Assembly: GCA_002256435.1 (NCBI GenBank)
Contig: NKJC01000001.1
Coordinates: forward strand, 1,426,001 to 1,490,000
DNA length: 64,000 nt
Direction: 5' to 3'
Source: Chitinophagaceae bacterium BSSC1
GTDB lineage: Bacteria; Bacteroidota; Bacteroidia; Chitinophagales; Chitinophagaceae
In this document: positions 28,310 to 37,031 of the stretch, piece after piece
Layout of the letters: every line of letters begins with the position of its first letter
Numbering within the stretch: position 1 is the stretch's first letter
The notes under the pieces: model-generated
Seen by the model: the letters and a program-made list of their open reading frames with translations, nothing else
The model's database searches: none
Told to the model about the DNA's origin: nothing
Translations under genes and position numbers: made by a program

Positions 28310-28870
28310 ATGAATAAACTTTTTGAGAACCTTGAAGCAAATGAAAGGGCAAATTCACTTATGGATGAAATCACTGAAATTTTATACATACTTGAAAATG
28401 TAGATAATTTAATGCCAAGTAGTTCATTAGAACAAAAACTAAGTGTTGACCCTACAACAAAAGAAAAATTTAGAGAACTTTCTGAAAATTCACTTCAGTT
28501 TTTGGACGACCGCATAAGTCGTTATAAAGATGAAATGAATTCTATAAGCGAGATAGTTGGAGAAGCTAATTTGAATTATAGAAGCATCGCAGATGGCATT
28601 GTTATTCTATCGTGTAAAATATTACAATTCCAAATTGGGAAAGTGCTTTGGTTTGTTAATCAGAACAAATTTTGGTCAGATAAAGAACTATATAATGAAA
28701 ATTACCAACTGCTTTATAATATAAAACGGATTTTATTTTTATTGGGTGAATTTGACACCAGCGACATTGGAAGTATAGAATTGATAGAAACTGACAGAAA
28801 AGTTATCAATATTAGTAAGCGATTAATACCAAACTCAATTTTCCAAAAGTTGTTAAGAATGTTTAAATAA
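28310..28870 (+). CDS. cassette 10, gene 1: helical protein of unknown function
   Basis: A 186-residue protein, apparently all alpha-helical and cytosolic, rich in Glu/Asn/Leu (LMDEITEILYILENVDNLM; later ILSCKILQFQIGKVLWFVN). No family recognised and no catalytic motif seen. It is followed after 5 bp by a second gene with a HEPN-type motif, so the two form a transcription unit inside one cassette, an arrangement that in cassette arrays usually means a toxin-antitoxin pair. Confidence 0.6.
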   Translation: MNKLFENLEANERANSLMDEITEILYILENVDNLMPSSSLEQKLSVDPTTKEKFRELSENSLQFLDDRISRYKDEMNSISEIVGEANLNYRSIADGIVILSCKILQFQIGKVLWFVNQNKFWSDKELYNENYQLLYNIKRILFLLGEFDTSDIGSIELIETDRKVINISKRLIPNSIFQKLLRMFK

Positions 28871-28875
28871 TTGAA

Positions 28876-29355
28876 ATGACTGACGATCAAATAATTGACC
28901 AAATAATTCACAGCTTTACGAATTACAATTTACGTGACATATTAGAAATAAACAATAATCAATTAGATTTTACAATTGCAGAGTTTATTTTATGTAGTTG
29001 TCTTATTGACCAAGTAAGTGGTTTTCGATATAATACCGACAAAGTTGGTAAACGGTACAAACAATTTGTGAAGGACTATTTACCGAATTATAATCCTGAC
29101 GAGTTATATGATGATTTGCGAAATAAACTTGTTCATAACTATTCGATTGGCAGCTTTTACGGTTTAACAAGAAAAGCACCACATCTTCATTTGCGAAAAG
29201 TAAACAATGTGATACATCTAAATCTTGAAAATTTTATTTCAGACTTAAAGACTGCACTTGACAAATATATTATTGAGCTCAGAAGTGATAGCGATATTCG
29301 GCGAAAGGCTTTATGTTGGTATTCGGAATATAAGATTCTTAGTCTGACTTCCTAA
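28876..29355 (+). CDS. cassette 10, gene 2: HEPN-like protein
   Basis: A 159-residue helical protein. In its middle it has DDLRNKLVHNYSIG, which fits the Rx4H catalytic motif of HEPN ribonucleases (Arg-Asn-x-x-x-His) placed at the start of a helix after DELYD, and it is followed by a basic, aromatic stretch (YGLTRKAPHLHLRK). Overall similarity to known HEPN families (HepT, MAE_28990, Abi) is too low for me to assign one. Five bp separate it from the preceding gene. RNase activity is an inference from the motif alone. Confidence 0.6.
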   Translation: MTDDQIIDQIIHSFTNYNLRDILEINNNQLDFTIAEFILCSCLIDQVSGFRYNTDKVGKRYKQFVKDYLPNYNPDELYDDLRNKLVHNYSIGSFYGLTRKAPHLHLRKVNNVIHLNLENFISDLKTALDKYIIELRSDSDIRRKALCWYSEYKILSLTS

Positions 29356-29369
29356 ATTTCGAAGCACGA

Positions 29370-29571
29370 ACGCACAACACCGCATTGCAACGATTGGGGC
29401 TGACGAATAATGTTCTTCAACTGCATCAAATATCCCAGCATCAGTTCCAGCTTGAGGGAATTCTGAGCGGCAGTGGAATATATCATGATCTTTTGTAACT
29501 TAGTTCAGCAACAGTAAGCCATGGGCGACGGAATATCATTCCCCAACCGCTTCAATGCTTGGACGTTAGCT
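29370..29571 (+). repeat. attC10 (diverged family A)
   Basis: R'' ACGCACAAC mirrors the cassette 10 start GTTGTGCGT. Arms GCATTGCAACGATTGGGG and CCCCAACCGCTTCAATGC pair; centre keeps ATCTTTTGTAACTT but otherwise differs from family A. R' GTTAGCT at 29565. Confidence 0.86.
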
Positions 29572-29600
29572 GCAATTATTAAATACGCTACATTTTTAAA

Positions 29601-30284
29601 TTGAAGACAAAGGAATATCACATAAAGATTTATTCAATAAGCAGATTTATAATATCATTTATTATTACATGGATAACTTTTTATTATCTAATATCTGATT
29701 TGTTAGCAGGCATTGAAAATCGAATTACATATGCGTTAATTACTCTAGGAACTCTAGTTGCTGCCTTTTATTTTTCATCACTAATTGGCCAAGCTAGAAT
29801 TAAACTGGTCTTCACAAAAGAAGCTCTCCTTCATGTATGGGAAAGTCATTTCTGGTTCAGTTGGGAAAAAGACATATCAATACCATGGGAAATAATTGAT
29901 ACTTATGTTTTTGAAGAAGATAGGACTTGGGATAGTTTTATTATTAATCTAACAACAAAGTTGCGTTATAAAATCGACAGGCTTAATATCATTCCAGTAA
30001 ACGATGACTTTGATAAATTAGTAAAAGACTTTCCTAATCTTTCAAATCATTTTAAGGAAGGAGTTGAACTTAGCCATGATACCGCCTTTAATTCAATCAA
30101 AGAAGGAGTAAGTAAATATCAAAGCAAATCGTATAAACAGGGAATTTATATTCTAACGATCGCATTTATAATTTTATTTATTTTTAAAATTACAAATTCG
30201 GGAAAGTTAGCTGGCATATTGTCTTTGGGTGTAATAGGTTCTGCAATCGCTTATTATTGGAGCATGATAAATGCAAAAAAATAA
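29601..30284 (+). CDS. cassette 11: membrane protein, unknown
   Basis: A 227-residue protein starting with TTG, with two hydrophobic segments near the N-terminus (residues 12-35 and 42-62) and two at the C-terminus (about 182-198 and 205-220), enclosing a soluble domain of about 115 residues with a PH-like look (KLVFTKEALLHVWESHFWFSWEKDISIPWEIID). The plan resembles cassette 9 (membrane pair plus PH-like domain) without clear sequence identity. Function unknown. Confidence 0.55.
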   Translation: MKTKEYHIKIYSISRFIISFIITWITFYYLISDLLAGIENRITYALITLGTLVAAFYFSSLIGQARIKLVFTKEALLHVWESHFWFSWEKDISIPWEIIDTYVFEEDRTWDSFIINLTTKLRYKIDRLNIIPVNDDFDKLVKDFPNLSNHFKEGVELSHDTAFNSIKEGVSKYQSKSYKQGIYILTIAFIILFIFKITNSGKLAGILSLGVIGSAIAYYWSMINAKK

Positions 30285-30285
30285 A

Positions 30286-30482
30286 TGCAGCTAACAGTGC
30301 ATTGTAGCAATTGGTGCTGCAGTACAAGCTCTCAGCTCAGTACAAATCCAATCAGTAGTTCCTAGCCGTTCGGTAATTTCTAGGCAGCAGAACATATTCT
30401 AATCTTTTGTAACTTTATTCAGCTCCAGTCCCAGCAGTAGTAATTCCATTACCCAACTGCTTCAATGCGTGGGGCGTTGTAG
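30286..30482 (+). repeat. attC11 (family A)
   Basis: R'' TGCAGCTAAC mirrors the cassette 11 start GTTAGCTGCA and begins 1 bp after the gene's stop codon. R' GTTGTAG at 30476. Confidence 0.88.
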
Positions 30483-30505
30483 GCAATTCGTTTAGCAGTT
30501 TGAAA

Positions 30506-30862
30506 ATGAAAAAAAAACAAATAATATTTCTCATTGTATTAATTGCAGCTTCTATTTTACTGATAAAAGGTAAGATTACACAGGAAAATTTTGATTCAAA
30601 TATTTGGAAAACAGCCAATCTCACTCTTGAAAATAATTGGTCTTTACGCTGGGATATGTTAAATGATTTAAGAAATAATTACAAGTTGGTTGGAATGACT
30701 AAAAATGAAATTATAAATTTATTAGGTGAAGGAGATAATAAAACCAATTATGAATTCAGTTATTATCTAGGCTATTCAAAGTCAGGGATAAACACTGGGA
30801 GATTAATAATCTATTTCAATAACAAAAACGTAGTAACTGAAATTAAAGTCTTTCAAGGATAA
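30506..30862 (+). CDS. cassette 12: small exported BamE/SmpA-like protein
   Basis: A 118-residue protein with a signal anchor (MKKKQIIFLIVLIAASILLI). The mature part has the shape of the SmpA/BamE beta-alpha-alpha-beta fold: GMTKNEIINLLGEGD corresponds to the "G-M-(T/S)-x-x-x-V-x-x-L-G-x-P" helix start, followed by a beta strand pair ending LIIYFNNKNVVTEIKVF. Similar short domains occur in many secreted proteins, so a role in outer-membrane assembly should not be assumed. The ATG at 30506 is preferred to the in-frame TTG two codons earlier. Confidence 0.6.
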   Translation: MKKKQIIFLIVLIAASILLIKGKITQENFDSNIWKTANLTLENNWSLRWDMLNDLRNNYKLVGMTKNEIINLLGEGDNKTNYEFSYYLGYSKSGINTGRLIIYFNNKNVVTEIKVFQG

Positions 30863-30864
30863 AC

Positions 30865-31062
30865 TGCCTACAACAGTGCATTGTAGCAATTGGTACTTCA
30901 GAATATGTTTTCAGCGCATTACAAATCCAAACACTAGTTCCAAGCCGTTCAGTTTATTTCCAAGCAGCAATACATATTCTAATCTTTTGTAACTTTAGTC
31001 AGCTCCAGTCCAAGCAGTAGTAAATCCATTACCCAACTGCTTCAATGCGTGGGGTGTTAGCA
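30865..31062 (+). repeat. attC12 (family A)
   Basis: R'' TGCCTACAAC mirrors the cassette 12 start GTTGTAGGCA over ten bases. The base before the cut reads TG^TTAG instead of CG^TTAG. R' at 31056. Confidence 0.88.
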
Positions 31063-31081
31063 GCCATTAACAGTATAATCT

Positions 31082-31393
31082 ATGAAGGATCTATTAGAGT
31101 ATTCCGCATCAAAAGAAGAGATAGAGACTGTTACGAAAGCAATAAATGAAAATGGTTATTGGGAAAGTAGTACTGAGTTTCGAATGTCAACTTATATGAC
31201 TGCAAGAATTGAAAAAAAAATTAAAAACGGGAAGCCATGGTTTATTACTACAGTTAATTGTGAGCAAGAAATAATGATTCCAGCTAAAACAATTGAACGA
31301 GCTATTGTCTTTAAAAATATTTATGAAGATTTTCAATTTGATCTTATAAATAGAATTGGCTGGGCTTCTTGGTCGTCAAAAAACAAACCGTAA
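31082..31393 (+). CDS. cassette 13: small protein of unknown function
   Basis: A 103-residue soluble protein, not recognised. It has an acidic N-terminus (MKDLLEYSASKEEIETVTKA), a central beta strand-like region with basic residues (TARIEKKIKNGKPWFITTVNCEQEIMI) and a Trp-rich tail (GWASWSS). No signal peptide or membrane segment. It lies 25 bp after the cassette core, so its expression probably depends on read-through or a promoter in the preceding attC. Confidence 0.55.
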   Translation: MKDLLEYSASKEEIETVTKAINENGYWESSTEFRMSTYMTARIEKKIKNGKPWFITTVNCEQEIMIPAKTIERAIVFKNIYEDFQFDLINRIGWASWSSKNKP

Positions 31394-31414
31394 ATTTAGA
31401 TTTTATAACAAAAC

Positions 31415-31612
31415 GGCTGCTAACATTGCATTGCAGCAATTGGTTCTGCAGTACATGCTCTCAGCCTATTACAAATCCAATCAGTAGTTCCAAGCGGTTC
31501 GGTTCCTTTTCAGGCAGCTGTATATATTCTAATCTTTTGTAACTTTATTCAGCTCCAGTCCAAGCAGCAGTAATTCAATTACCCAACTGCTTCAATGCGT
31601 GGGGCGTTGTGC
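31415..31612 (+). repeat. attC13 (family A)
   Basis: R'' GGCTGCTAAC mirrors the cassette 13 start GTTAGCAGCC. R' GTTGTGC at 31606. Confidence 0.88.
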
Positions 31613-31620
31613 GTTATATT

Positions 31621-32433
31621 ATGATGACAAAACCGTACCTATATTTATTTCTTATTCTTCTAATAAATACCAATTTATTTGGACAAAAATTAGCTAAAGA
31701 AAACTTTATAGAGATAGAACTACCAAGTCCGAGAACTTCTGAATGGTATAAACTCAATAACTCTCCAAAGCCAGTAAAAGTATTTTTAGATAGTGGTATT
31801 TTAAAAATAGAGATTGGTACAGCTGCATATGGAGATACCAAATACAATTTGCCTAATGGACTTTTACTTTCCAAAAATGGTGGAGAATTTGGCGGTGGTC
31901 TTTTTTACAAACCGTTTGACAAAAATGTCAAACAAGTATTTATTAATGATAAAGTAACTGCGGAGCATTATAAACCAAGCAATATTGACTTGTTCACACC
32001 ACCTATAAAAGACACAATTAATGAATTTGGATATTTTAGATTGCCAGGAGGTAATATCAATTCTTTTTTTAAATTCAAAGACACATTATATTTTACAAAT
32101 GGGCTATCCCATATGGGGACAAATGTAGGAGCTTTGTCTAAGATTGATATTTATGATACGAATAAATTCAATATAACAAAAGTACTCGATTTGGAAGGAT
32201 CACCGATGAAAGAAACTATAATAAATGATACGCTTATTTTTATAACATATGACGGATTGCTTGTTGTAAAAGACTTTAAAAAAATCATTAATTTAAAAAT
32301 GCAATTTTGGGCAGCACTTTATCCAAATTCTGTAGCATATTTAGACAAAAATATTTTTATTGGAATGCGAGGATGCTATGCAAAAATTGACTTAACCAAC
32401 AATTCAATAAAATGCTTCAAACTTAAAAACTAA
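31621..32433 (+). CDS. cassette 14: secreted protein, possibly beta-propeller-like
   Basis: A 270-residue exported protein. A start at 31621 (ATG ATG) is preferred to the GTG at 31609 that lies in the attC core; it gives a signal peptide ending TNLFGQ. The mature part is beta-rich with repeating strand pairs (FRLPGGNINSFFKFKDTLYF, IINDTLIFITYDGLLVVKDF, SVAYLDKNIFIGMRGCYAKID) that recall a small propeller-like fold, but no repeat motif is exact and no family is recognised. Confidence 0.6.
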   Translation: MMTKPYLYLFLILLINTNLFGQKLAKENFIEIELPSPRTSEWYKLNNSPKPVKVFLDSGILKIEIGTAAYGDTKYNLPNGLLLSKNGGEFGGGLFYKPFDKNVKQVFINDKVTAEHYKPSNIDLFTPPIKDTINEFGYFRLPGGNINSFFKFKDTLYFTNGLSHMGTNVGALSKIDIYDTNKFNITKVLDLEGSPMKETIINDTLIFITYDGLLVVKDFKKIINLKMQFWAALYPNSVAYLDKNIFIGMRGCYAKIDLTNNSIKCFKLKN

Positions 32434-32440
32434 GTATACA

Positions 32441-32637
32441 ACGCACAACAGTGCATTGCAGCAATTGGTGCTGCAGTACAAGCGCTCAGCCCATTACAAT
32501 TCCAATCAGTAGTTCTCAGCTTTTCTGTTCCTTTTCAGGCAGCAGAACCTATTCCAATCTTTTGTAACTTTATTCAGCTCCAGTCCCAGCAGCGGTATAT
32601 CCATTACCCAACTGCTTCAATGCCTGGGGCGTTGTGC
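32441..32637 (+). repeat. attC14 (family A)
   Basis: R'' ACGCACAAC mirrors the cassette 14 start GTTGTGCGT. R' GTTGTGC at 32631, the same seven bases as its own start. Confidence 0.88.
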
Positions 32638-32651
32638 GCTAGCTAAAATCT

Positions 32652-33137
32652 ATGATTATTAATTCTGTAATGAAACCTATCATTCAAATATCTTCTATTC
32701 TATTTCAAATAGGAATAACATTTTGCTGCCTATTTTCGGTATACATGTATTTCGCAATTATTGATACAGAAGAAGTTGATATGATCAATGAAATAATGCT
32801 ATTCACTGTTAAGCCTTTATTCGGAATAGTTTTAATTTCAATTACAATTTCATTTGTATATATTATTGGTTTGCCAATTAGAATATATAGTAAACTAAAT
32901 GAATGGTGGAAAGCACATAGTATAATTTCTTTAGTTTTTGTTACAGTAGGAATTATATTTTTAGCCCTTTCATTATTACCATATTTCGAAATCCCTATAA
33001 AAAGTAGAATTGATGGAAAAGAAGTAGTAAAAAATATGCCAAATGAACTACTATTAAATTCGGGTTGGTTTATATTGACTTTTGGTTTACTCCATTATTA
33101 CCCAAAAACATTATTTAATATCATTTCTATTAAATGA
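32652..33137 (+). CDS. cassette 15: four-helix membrane protein, unknown
   Basis: A 161-residue protein with four hydrophobic segments (about residues 10-32, 44-68, 83-106 and 135-152) and short polar loops. A second ATG at 32670 is a possible start. No family recognised. It lies 20 bp behind the cassette core. Confidence 0.55.
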   Translation: MIINSVMKPIIQISSILFQIGITFCCLFSVYMYFAIIDTEEVDMINEIMLFTVKPLFGIVLISITISFVYIIGLPIRIYSKLNEWWKAHSIISLVFVTVGIIFLALSLLPYFEIPIKSRIDGKEVVKNMPNELLLNSGWFILTFGLLHYYPKTLFNIISIK

Positions 33138-33143
33138 GTGCCA

Positions 33144-33340
33144 TCGCACAACAGTGCATTGTAGCAATTGGTGCTTCAATACAGGCTCTCAGCCCATTAC
33201 ATATCCAATCAGTAGTTCCAGGCTGTTCAGTTAATTTCTAGGCAGCAGAACTTATTCTAAACTTTTGTAACTTTAAACAGCTCCAGTCCCAGCAATAGTA
33301 ATTCTATTACCCAACTGCTTCAATGCGTGGGGCGTTAGCT
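33144..33340 (+). repeat. attC15 (family A)
   Basis: R'' CGCACAAC (33145-33152) mirrors the cassette 15 start GTTGTGCG over eight bases; the ninth differs. R' GTTAGCT at 33334. Confidence 0.87.
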
Positions 33341-33371
33341 GTTATTGCAGAGCGACACAATCTGAAATTTT

Positions 33372-34052
33372 ATGGTAGGACTCTTAATTATAATTCTTGT
33401 TTCTTGGCTTTTGCTAAACTTTCTTGATAAGACAAGTATTGAAAGTCTTGGACTTCTACCTAAAAGTGAAAGAATAAAAAAATTTTCTTTTGGACTACTT
33501 ATTTCAATTATATGCTGTCTAATTTATTTTGGTTCATTGATTTTATTATCAAAAAGCAGCTTGACAATTAACAAAGACTATGGACTCTTTGCTGCTTTAA
33601 ATAGTTTAGGTTGGACAACTAAATCTGTTCTATTTGAAGAATTTCTCTTTCGTGGAGTGTTACTCTATTTTGGAATAAAATATTTTGGTGCAAAGACTGC
33701 TTGTATAATTTCTGCAATTGCTTTTGGTGTGTATCATTGGTTTTCTTACAACATTTTTGGTAACGTAGGACAGATGATACCTGTGTTTATTTTGACATTT
33801 GTTGCAGGACTTTTATTTGCACACTCATTTGTAAAGACAAAATCAATGTATTTGCAAATTGGACTTCATCTAGGTTGGAATATTGTGACAATTATTGTTT
33901 TTTCACAAGGTCCACTTGGTCAGCAATATTTGATTGCTTCAAATGGACAACAAATTGGAATTTTAATGACGCTTGTTCTTTTTGCATTTCAGCTCTTAGC
34001 TTTACCAATTTTGACATTATTCTATTTGAATACAAGTTTGAAACTAAAATGA
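33372..34052 (+). CDS. cassette 16: CPBP family intramembrane metalloprotease
   Basis: A 226-residue polytopic membrane protein of the CPBP (CAAX protease and bacteriocin-processing) family. Motif 1 is FEEFLFRG (Glu-Glu-x-x-x-Arg), motif 2 FGVYHW supplies the metal His, and motif 3 is HLGWN; these are the family's catalytic residues and all are present. Six or seven helices. In bacteria such proteases protect from bacteriocins, process peptides or act in signalling; the substrate is not visible here. An Abi-like role is possible for a cassette gene but is only a guess. Confidence 0.88.
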   Translation: MVGLLIIILVSWLLLNFLDKTSIESLGLLPKSERIKKFSFGLLISIICCLIYFGSLILLSKSSLTINKDYGLFAALNSLGWTTKSVLFEEFLFRGVLLYFGIKYFGAKTACIISAIAFGVYHWFSYNIFGNVGQMIPVFILTFVAGLLFAHSFVKTKSMYLQIGLHLGWNIVTIIVFSQGPLGQQYLIASNGQQIGILMTLVLFAFQLLALPILTLFYLNTSLKLK

Positions 34053-34063
34053 GAAAGCAACAA

Positions 34064-34197
34064 ACAGCTAACACGGGTTTGGCAAAAGTGGCGGTTCAGT
34101 GCTCCGCAGACACATTTGTGGTTAAACAAAATTTGGTTCTCCGCATCAACATTTGTGGTGAAAATCGCCACCTTCGCCAAGCCCGAAAACGTTGGCT
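34064..34197 (+). repeat. attC16 (family C, variant)
   Basis: R'' ACAGCTAAC mirrors the cassette 16 start GTTAGCTGT. Arms GGGTTTGGCAAAAGTGGCG and CGCCACCTTCGCCAAGCCC pair. R' GTTGGCT at 34191. About 134 bp. Confidence 0.86.
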
Positions 34198-34260
34198 GTA
34201 ATGGGACGACCGACAGCTTACGACTTTTTCTGACCTTCAATTAATACAGACCTTCATACT

Positions 34261-34827
34261 ATGACACAGATTGTTGACAAACAATTAGAAAAATTAAAGT
34301 TTAGACTGAATCTAGTTCTTATAGCACTTTTGTGTTCCACGACATTGGCACCTTGTGTAATATTTTACGTTAGAGGTTTGGGTGAGGTAAAATGGATGAT
34401 TTTATTTGTTGCAATAAGCTACTTAATAAGCCGACTACCAATGAGAATCTATGACCGATTTCAAATTTCAGCAGATTTAAAAATCTATAAAAAACTATTG
34501 GTTGACAAATTCAAAAGATTATCAACAAATGGCGACTTGATAAATAGGTCTATAAGAAAAAAGTATCCTAAACATAGAAATGTGACAAACATTGAGACAA
34601 TCAGAGAAAAACTAAATGAAACATACACAATTGAGAAATCTCATACCGTCTTATTTGTTTTCTGTTTATTGACAAATATATATGCACTTTTGACAGAATC
34701 ATTTGTGACTGCGACTATTCTATTTGTAGGTAATATTTTATTCAATTACTATCCAAATCTTTTACAACAGTACAACAGGATAAGATACAAGAGAGTTATA
34801 GAAAAATTTTCTTCCGTACTTAGTTAA
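34261..34827 (+). CDS. cassette 17: membrane protein, unknown
   Basis: A 188-residue protein with two hydrophobic hairpins: residues about 16-58 near the N-terminus and 137-172 near the C-terminus, separated by a basic, helical cytosolic region (KKLLVDKFKRLSTNGDLINRSIRKKYPKHRN). The C-terminal end NYYPNLLQQYNRIRYKRVIE is conserved-looking, but no family is recognised. Confidence 0.55.
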   Translation: MTQIVDKQLEKLKFRLNLVLIALLCSTTLAPCVIFYVRGLGEVKWMILFVAISYLISRLPMRIYDRFQISADLKIYKKLLVDKFKRLSTNGDLINRSIRKKYPKHRNVTNIETIREKLNETYTIEKSHTVLFVFCLLTNIYALLTESFVTATILFVGNILFNYYPNLLQQYNRIRYKRVIEKFSSVLS

Positions 34828-34847
34828 GCGATAATGAGATTACCCAC

Positions 34848-35049
34848 TACAGCCAACAAGAGGTTTTGTGCAAGTGTGGCTTGACGGAAGTAAATTCAGC
34901 AGCAAATCAATATTGAACATTTGTTCCAGCTTGACGGAACGCTATTGAACGACAGAATTAACAATCAACAAAAGCAAAGAAATTGGGCTTGACGTTATGG
35001 GCGGACGGAATTCTGAGTCCACACCTGCACAAAGCCTATTTCGTTGTAC
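34848..35049 (+). repeat. attC17 (family D-like)
   Basis: R'' TACAGCCAAC mirrors the cassette 17 start GTTGGCTGTA. Arms GGTTTTGTGCAAGTGTGG and CCACACCTGCACAAAGCC pair; the centre repeats the word GCTTGACGG twice. R' GTTGTAC at 35043. Confidence 0.86.
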
Positions 35050-35073
35050 GCTATATTACTAAACATCTCAAAT

Positions 35074-35913
35074 ATGAAATACCTTTTCGTATTCTTAATA
35101 TTTTTCAGTTCGACATTAAAAGGACAAAGTGTTTTAAATTTTGATAAACGATTTGTTGAATGCGAAGACAAATGGGTTGCATTTCAAAAAGATAAAAACG
35201 GTACTTATCCTTACGGCTTTATTTATATTGATGCCAAAGCTGGTTTGACACTTAATTACGAGGGAAATTTTACTATTTCCGAAGGTGGCGCTTTTATACC
35301 TAAAAAGCTTGACAGTTCAAACTTGAAAGTAAGACTTCAACCAAATCAAGTTCATGTAGCTTTTATTCCAGAAAATAAATTTTCGGAACTTCAAATTCCT
35401 GCAATTCCTGAGTGGTTGAAATTTTATAAGGCTGATTCCGCTTCAATTGAAAGGCTTTTTAATTGGGGGTATATGTACAATGGTTGGAATGAATGTGCAA
35501 AGGCATTAACCTATCTCAAAAAAGCTGAGAAAATAAACCCAAATTTTAAAGGACTTTTAGTTGAACTTGCTTATTCATATAATTGCTTAAGCCAGTTTGA
35601 TAAAGCGATTTTTGTATTACAAAATGCTCTTGAAACAAATTCTACTGACGCATATATAAATAAGGAATTAATTTATGCTCAAATAAAATCAGGACAATTA
35701 GATAAAGCATCCGAAAGTTGTAAAAAAGCAATAACAGTTTGTAATGACAAAACTTACAACGGTGAAAACTGTTACAATCTTTTACATTCATATTTTCTAA
35801 TAAAGGACAAGGTAAATTTTAATTTATGGTTACCTGAAACTAAAAAATGGACTATCTCAAATGCAAGTTTAACAAAGAGTATAAACACAATGGAGGTTGA
35901 AATGGCGAAATAA
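35074..35913 (+). CDS. cassette 18: secreted TPR-repeat protein
   Basis: A 279-residue exported protein. The start at 35074 gives a signal peptide (MKYLFVFLIFFSSTLKGQ); an earlier frame start at 35044 would begin in the attC core. After a beta-rich N-terminal domain with an FNWGYMYNGWNECAKALTYL helix, at least three tetratricopeptide units follow (ALTYLKKAEKINPNFKGLLVELA; AIFVLQNALETNSTDAYIN; ASESCKKAITVC). TPR superhelices mediate protein contacts. No enzyme motif. Confidence 0.72.
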   Translation: MKYLFVFLIFFSSTLKGQSVLNFDKRFVECEDKWVAFQKDKNGTYPYGFIYIDAKAGLTLNYEGNFTISEGGAFIPKKLDSSNLKVRLQPNQVHVAFIPENKFSELQIPAIPEWLKFYKADSASIERLFNWGYMYNGWNECAKALTYLKKAEKINPNFKGLLVELAYSYNCLSQFDKAIFVLQNALETNSTDAYINKELIYAQIKSGQLDKASESCKKAITVCNDKTYNGENCYNLLHSYFLIKDKVNFNLWLPETKKWTISNASLTKSINTMEVEMAK

Positions 35914-35917
35914 ATAC

Positions 35918-36115
35918 GGCGTACAACATTGCATTGTAGCAATTGGTACTTTAGTACAGGTTCTTATCCCAATACAAATCCAATTAGTAGTTCCAAGCAG
36001 TTCGGTTATTTTTCAGGCAACTGTACATATTCTAATCTTTTGTAACTTTAGTCAGCTCCAGACCCAGCAGCGGTATATCCATTACCCAACTGCTTCAATG
36101 CGTGGGGCGTTAACC
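35918..36115 (+). repeat. attC18 (family A)
   Basis: R'' GGCGTACAAC mirrors the cassette 18 start GTTGTACGCT over nine bases. R' GTTAACC at 36109. An open frame runs through this site but is only read-through of attC sequence. Confidence 0.87.
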
Positions 36116-36153
36116 GCAATATTGCAAATTTGTGATAATCATAAACATTGTAG

Positions 36154-36161
36154 TATTTTTG
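36154..36161 (+). promoter_or_regulatory. candidate -7 box of cassette 19
   Basis: TATTTTTG matches TAnnTTTG fully; a TTTG at 36129-36132 lies 21 bp upstream as a possible -33 element. The box ends 4 bp before the GTG start, implying an almost leaderless mRNA. Confidence 0.5.
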
Positions 36162-36165
36162 AAAA

Positions 36166-36468
36166 GTGAACCAATTGTCAATACATATCAATGACATTAA
36201 TAAATTATGCTATAATCATAGTGTAAAGACCCTTTATGTATTTGGTTCAGTACTTACAAATAGTTTTAATTCTGAAAGCGATATTGACTTTTTAGTTGAA
36301 TTCTTACCAATAAATTCAAAAGAATACGCTGATAACTATTATGATTTAAAATTTTCATTAGAGCTTGTTCTTAATCGAAAGATTGATCTACTAGAAAAAA
36401 ACGCTATAAAAAACCCATACTTCCTTCAATCAATCCAAAATAACAACCAAATTATTTATGGAAATTGA
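36166..36468 (+). CDS. cassette 19, gene 1: MntA-like nucleotidyltransferase antitoxin
   Basis: A 100-residue minimal nucleotidyltransferase (GTG start). It carries the family motif G-S-x(10)-D-x-D as FGSVLTNSFNSESDIDFLVEF and a third acidic position in RKIDLLEKNA. In MntA/HepT modules this enzyme adds AMP to a Tyr next to the HEPN active site of the partner and so silences it. The gene overlaps the HepT-like gene by 11 bp. A promoter box stands just before the start. Cognate pair within a single cassette. Confidence 0.85.
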   Translation: MNQLSIHINDINKLCYNHSVKTLYVFGSVLTNSFNSESDIDFLVEFLPINSKEYADNYYDLKFSLELVLNRKIDLLEKNAIKNPYFLQSIQNNNQIIYGN

Positions 36469-36796
36469 AGTAAAAACATGGCTATTTAATGTCTTAAGTT
36501 CCATTGAAGAAATAGATAGTTTCTTTATTGACAAGCCCATGACTTTTGTTGCTTATCAAAATGACTTGAGAACAAGAAGAGCAGTAGAAAGAAATATAGA
36601 AATTATAGGCGAAGCACTAAACCGGATTTTAAATAAAGATCCAGAAATTGATATTTCTAATTCAAGAAAAATAGTGGATACCCGAAATCGTATTATTCAT
36701 GGTTATGATACTGTCTCTGATGAAATAATTTGGAGTATAATTATAAAATACATCCCGCAGTTAAGGGAGGAAGTACAGAAACTACTCGGAGAATAA
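36458..36796 (+). CDS. cassette 19, gene 2: HepT-like (DUF86) HEPN toxin
   Basis: A 112-residue helical protein of the HepT/DUF86 group. The catalytic HEPN motif is present as TRNRIIHGYD: Arg-Asn-x-x-x-His-x-Tyr, the Tyr being the residue modified by MntA in characterised pairs. The earlier helix with RRAVERNIEIIGEAL is also typical. The predicted action is RNA cleavage in the cytosol, held off by the partner. Overlaps gene 1 by 11 bp, consistent with translational coupling. Confidence 0.87.
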   Translation: MEIEVKTWLFNVLSSIEEIDSFFIDKPMTFVAYQNDLRTRRAVERNIEIIGEALNRILNKDPEIDISNSRKIVDTRNRIIHGYDTVSDEIIWSIIIKYIPQLREEVQKLLGE

Positions 36797-36801
36797 ATAC
36801 A

Positions 36802-36998
36802 GCGGTTAACAGTGCATTGCAGCAATTGGTGCTATAGAACAGGTACTCAACCAAATACAAATCCAATCAGTAGTTCCAAGCCGTTCGGTTCCTTTTCGGG
36901 CAGTAAAACATATTCCAATCTTTTGTAACTTTATTCAGCTCCAGTCCAAGCAGCGGTATATGCATTACCCAACTGCTTCAATGCGTGGGGCGTTGTGC
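36802..36998 (+). repeat. attC19 (family A)
   Basis: R'' GCGGTTAAC mirrors the cassette 19 start GTTAACCGC. R' GTTGTGC at 36992. Confidence 0.88.
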
Positions 36999-37031
36999 GT
37001 CATGGTTAGCCGAACCATTTTAATTTGAAAA

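Noticed and set aside
35897..36169. 90-codon open frame across attC18
   Set aside because: It reads through an attC palindrome and shares its composition with other family A sites; no family resemblance and no independent start signal.
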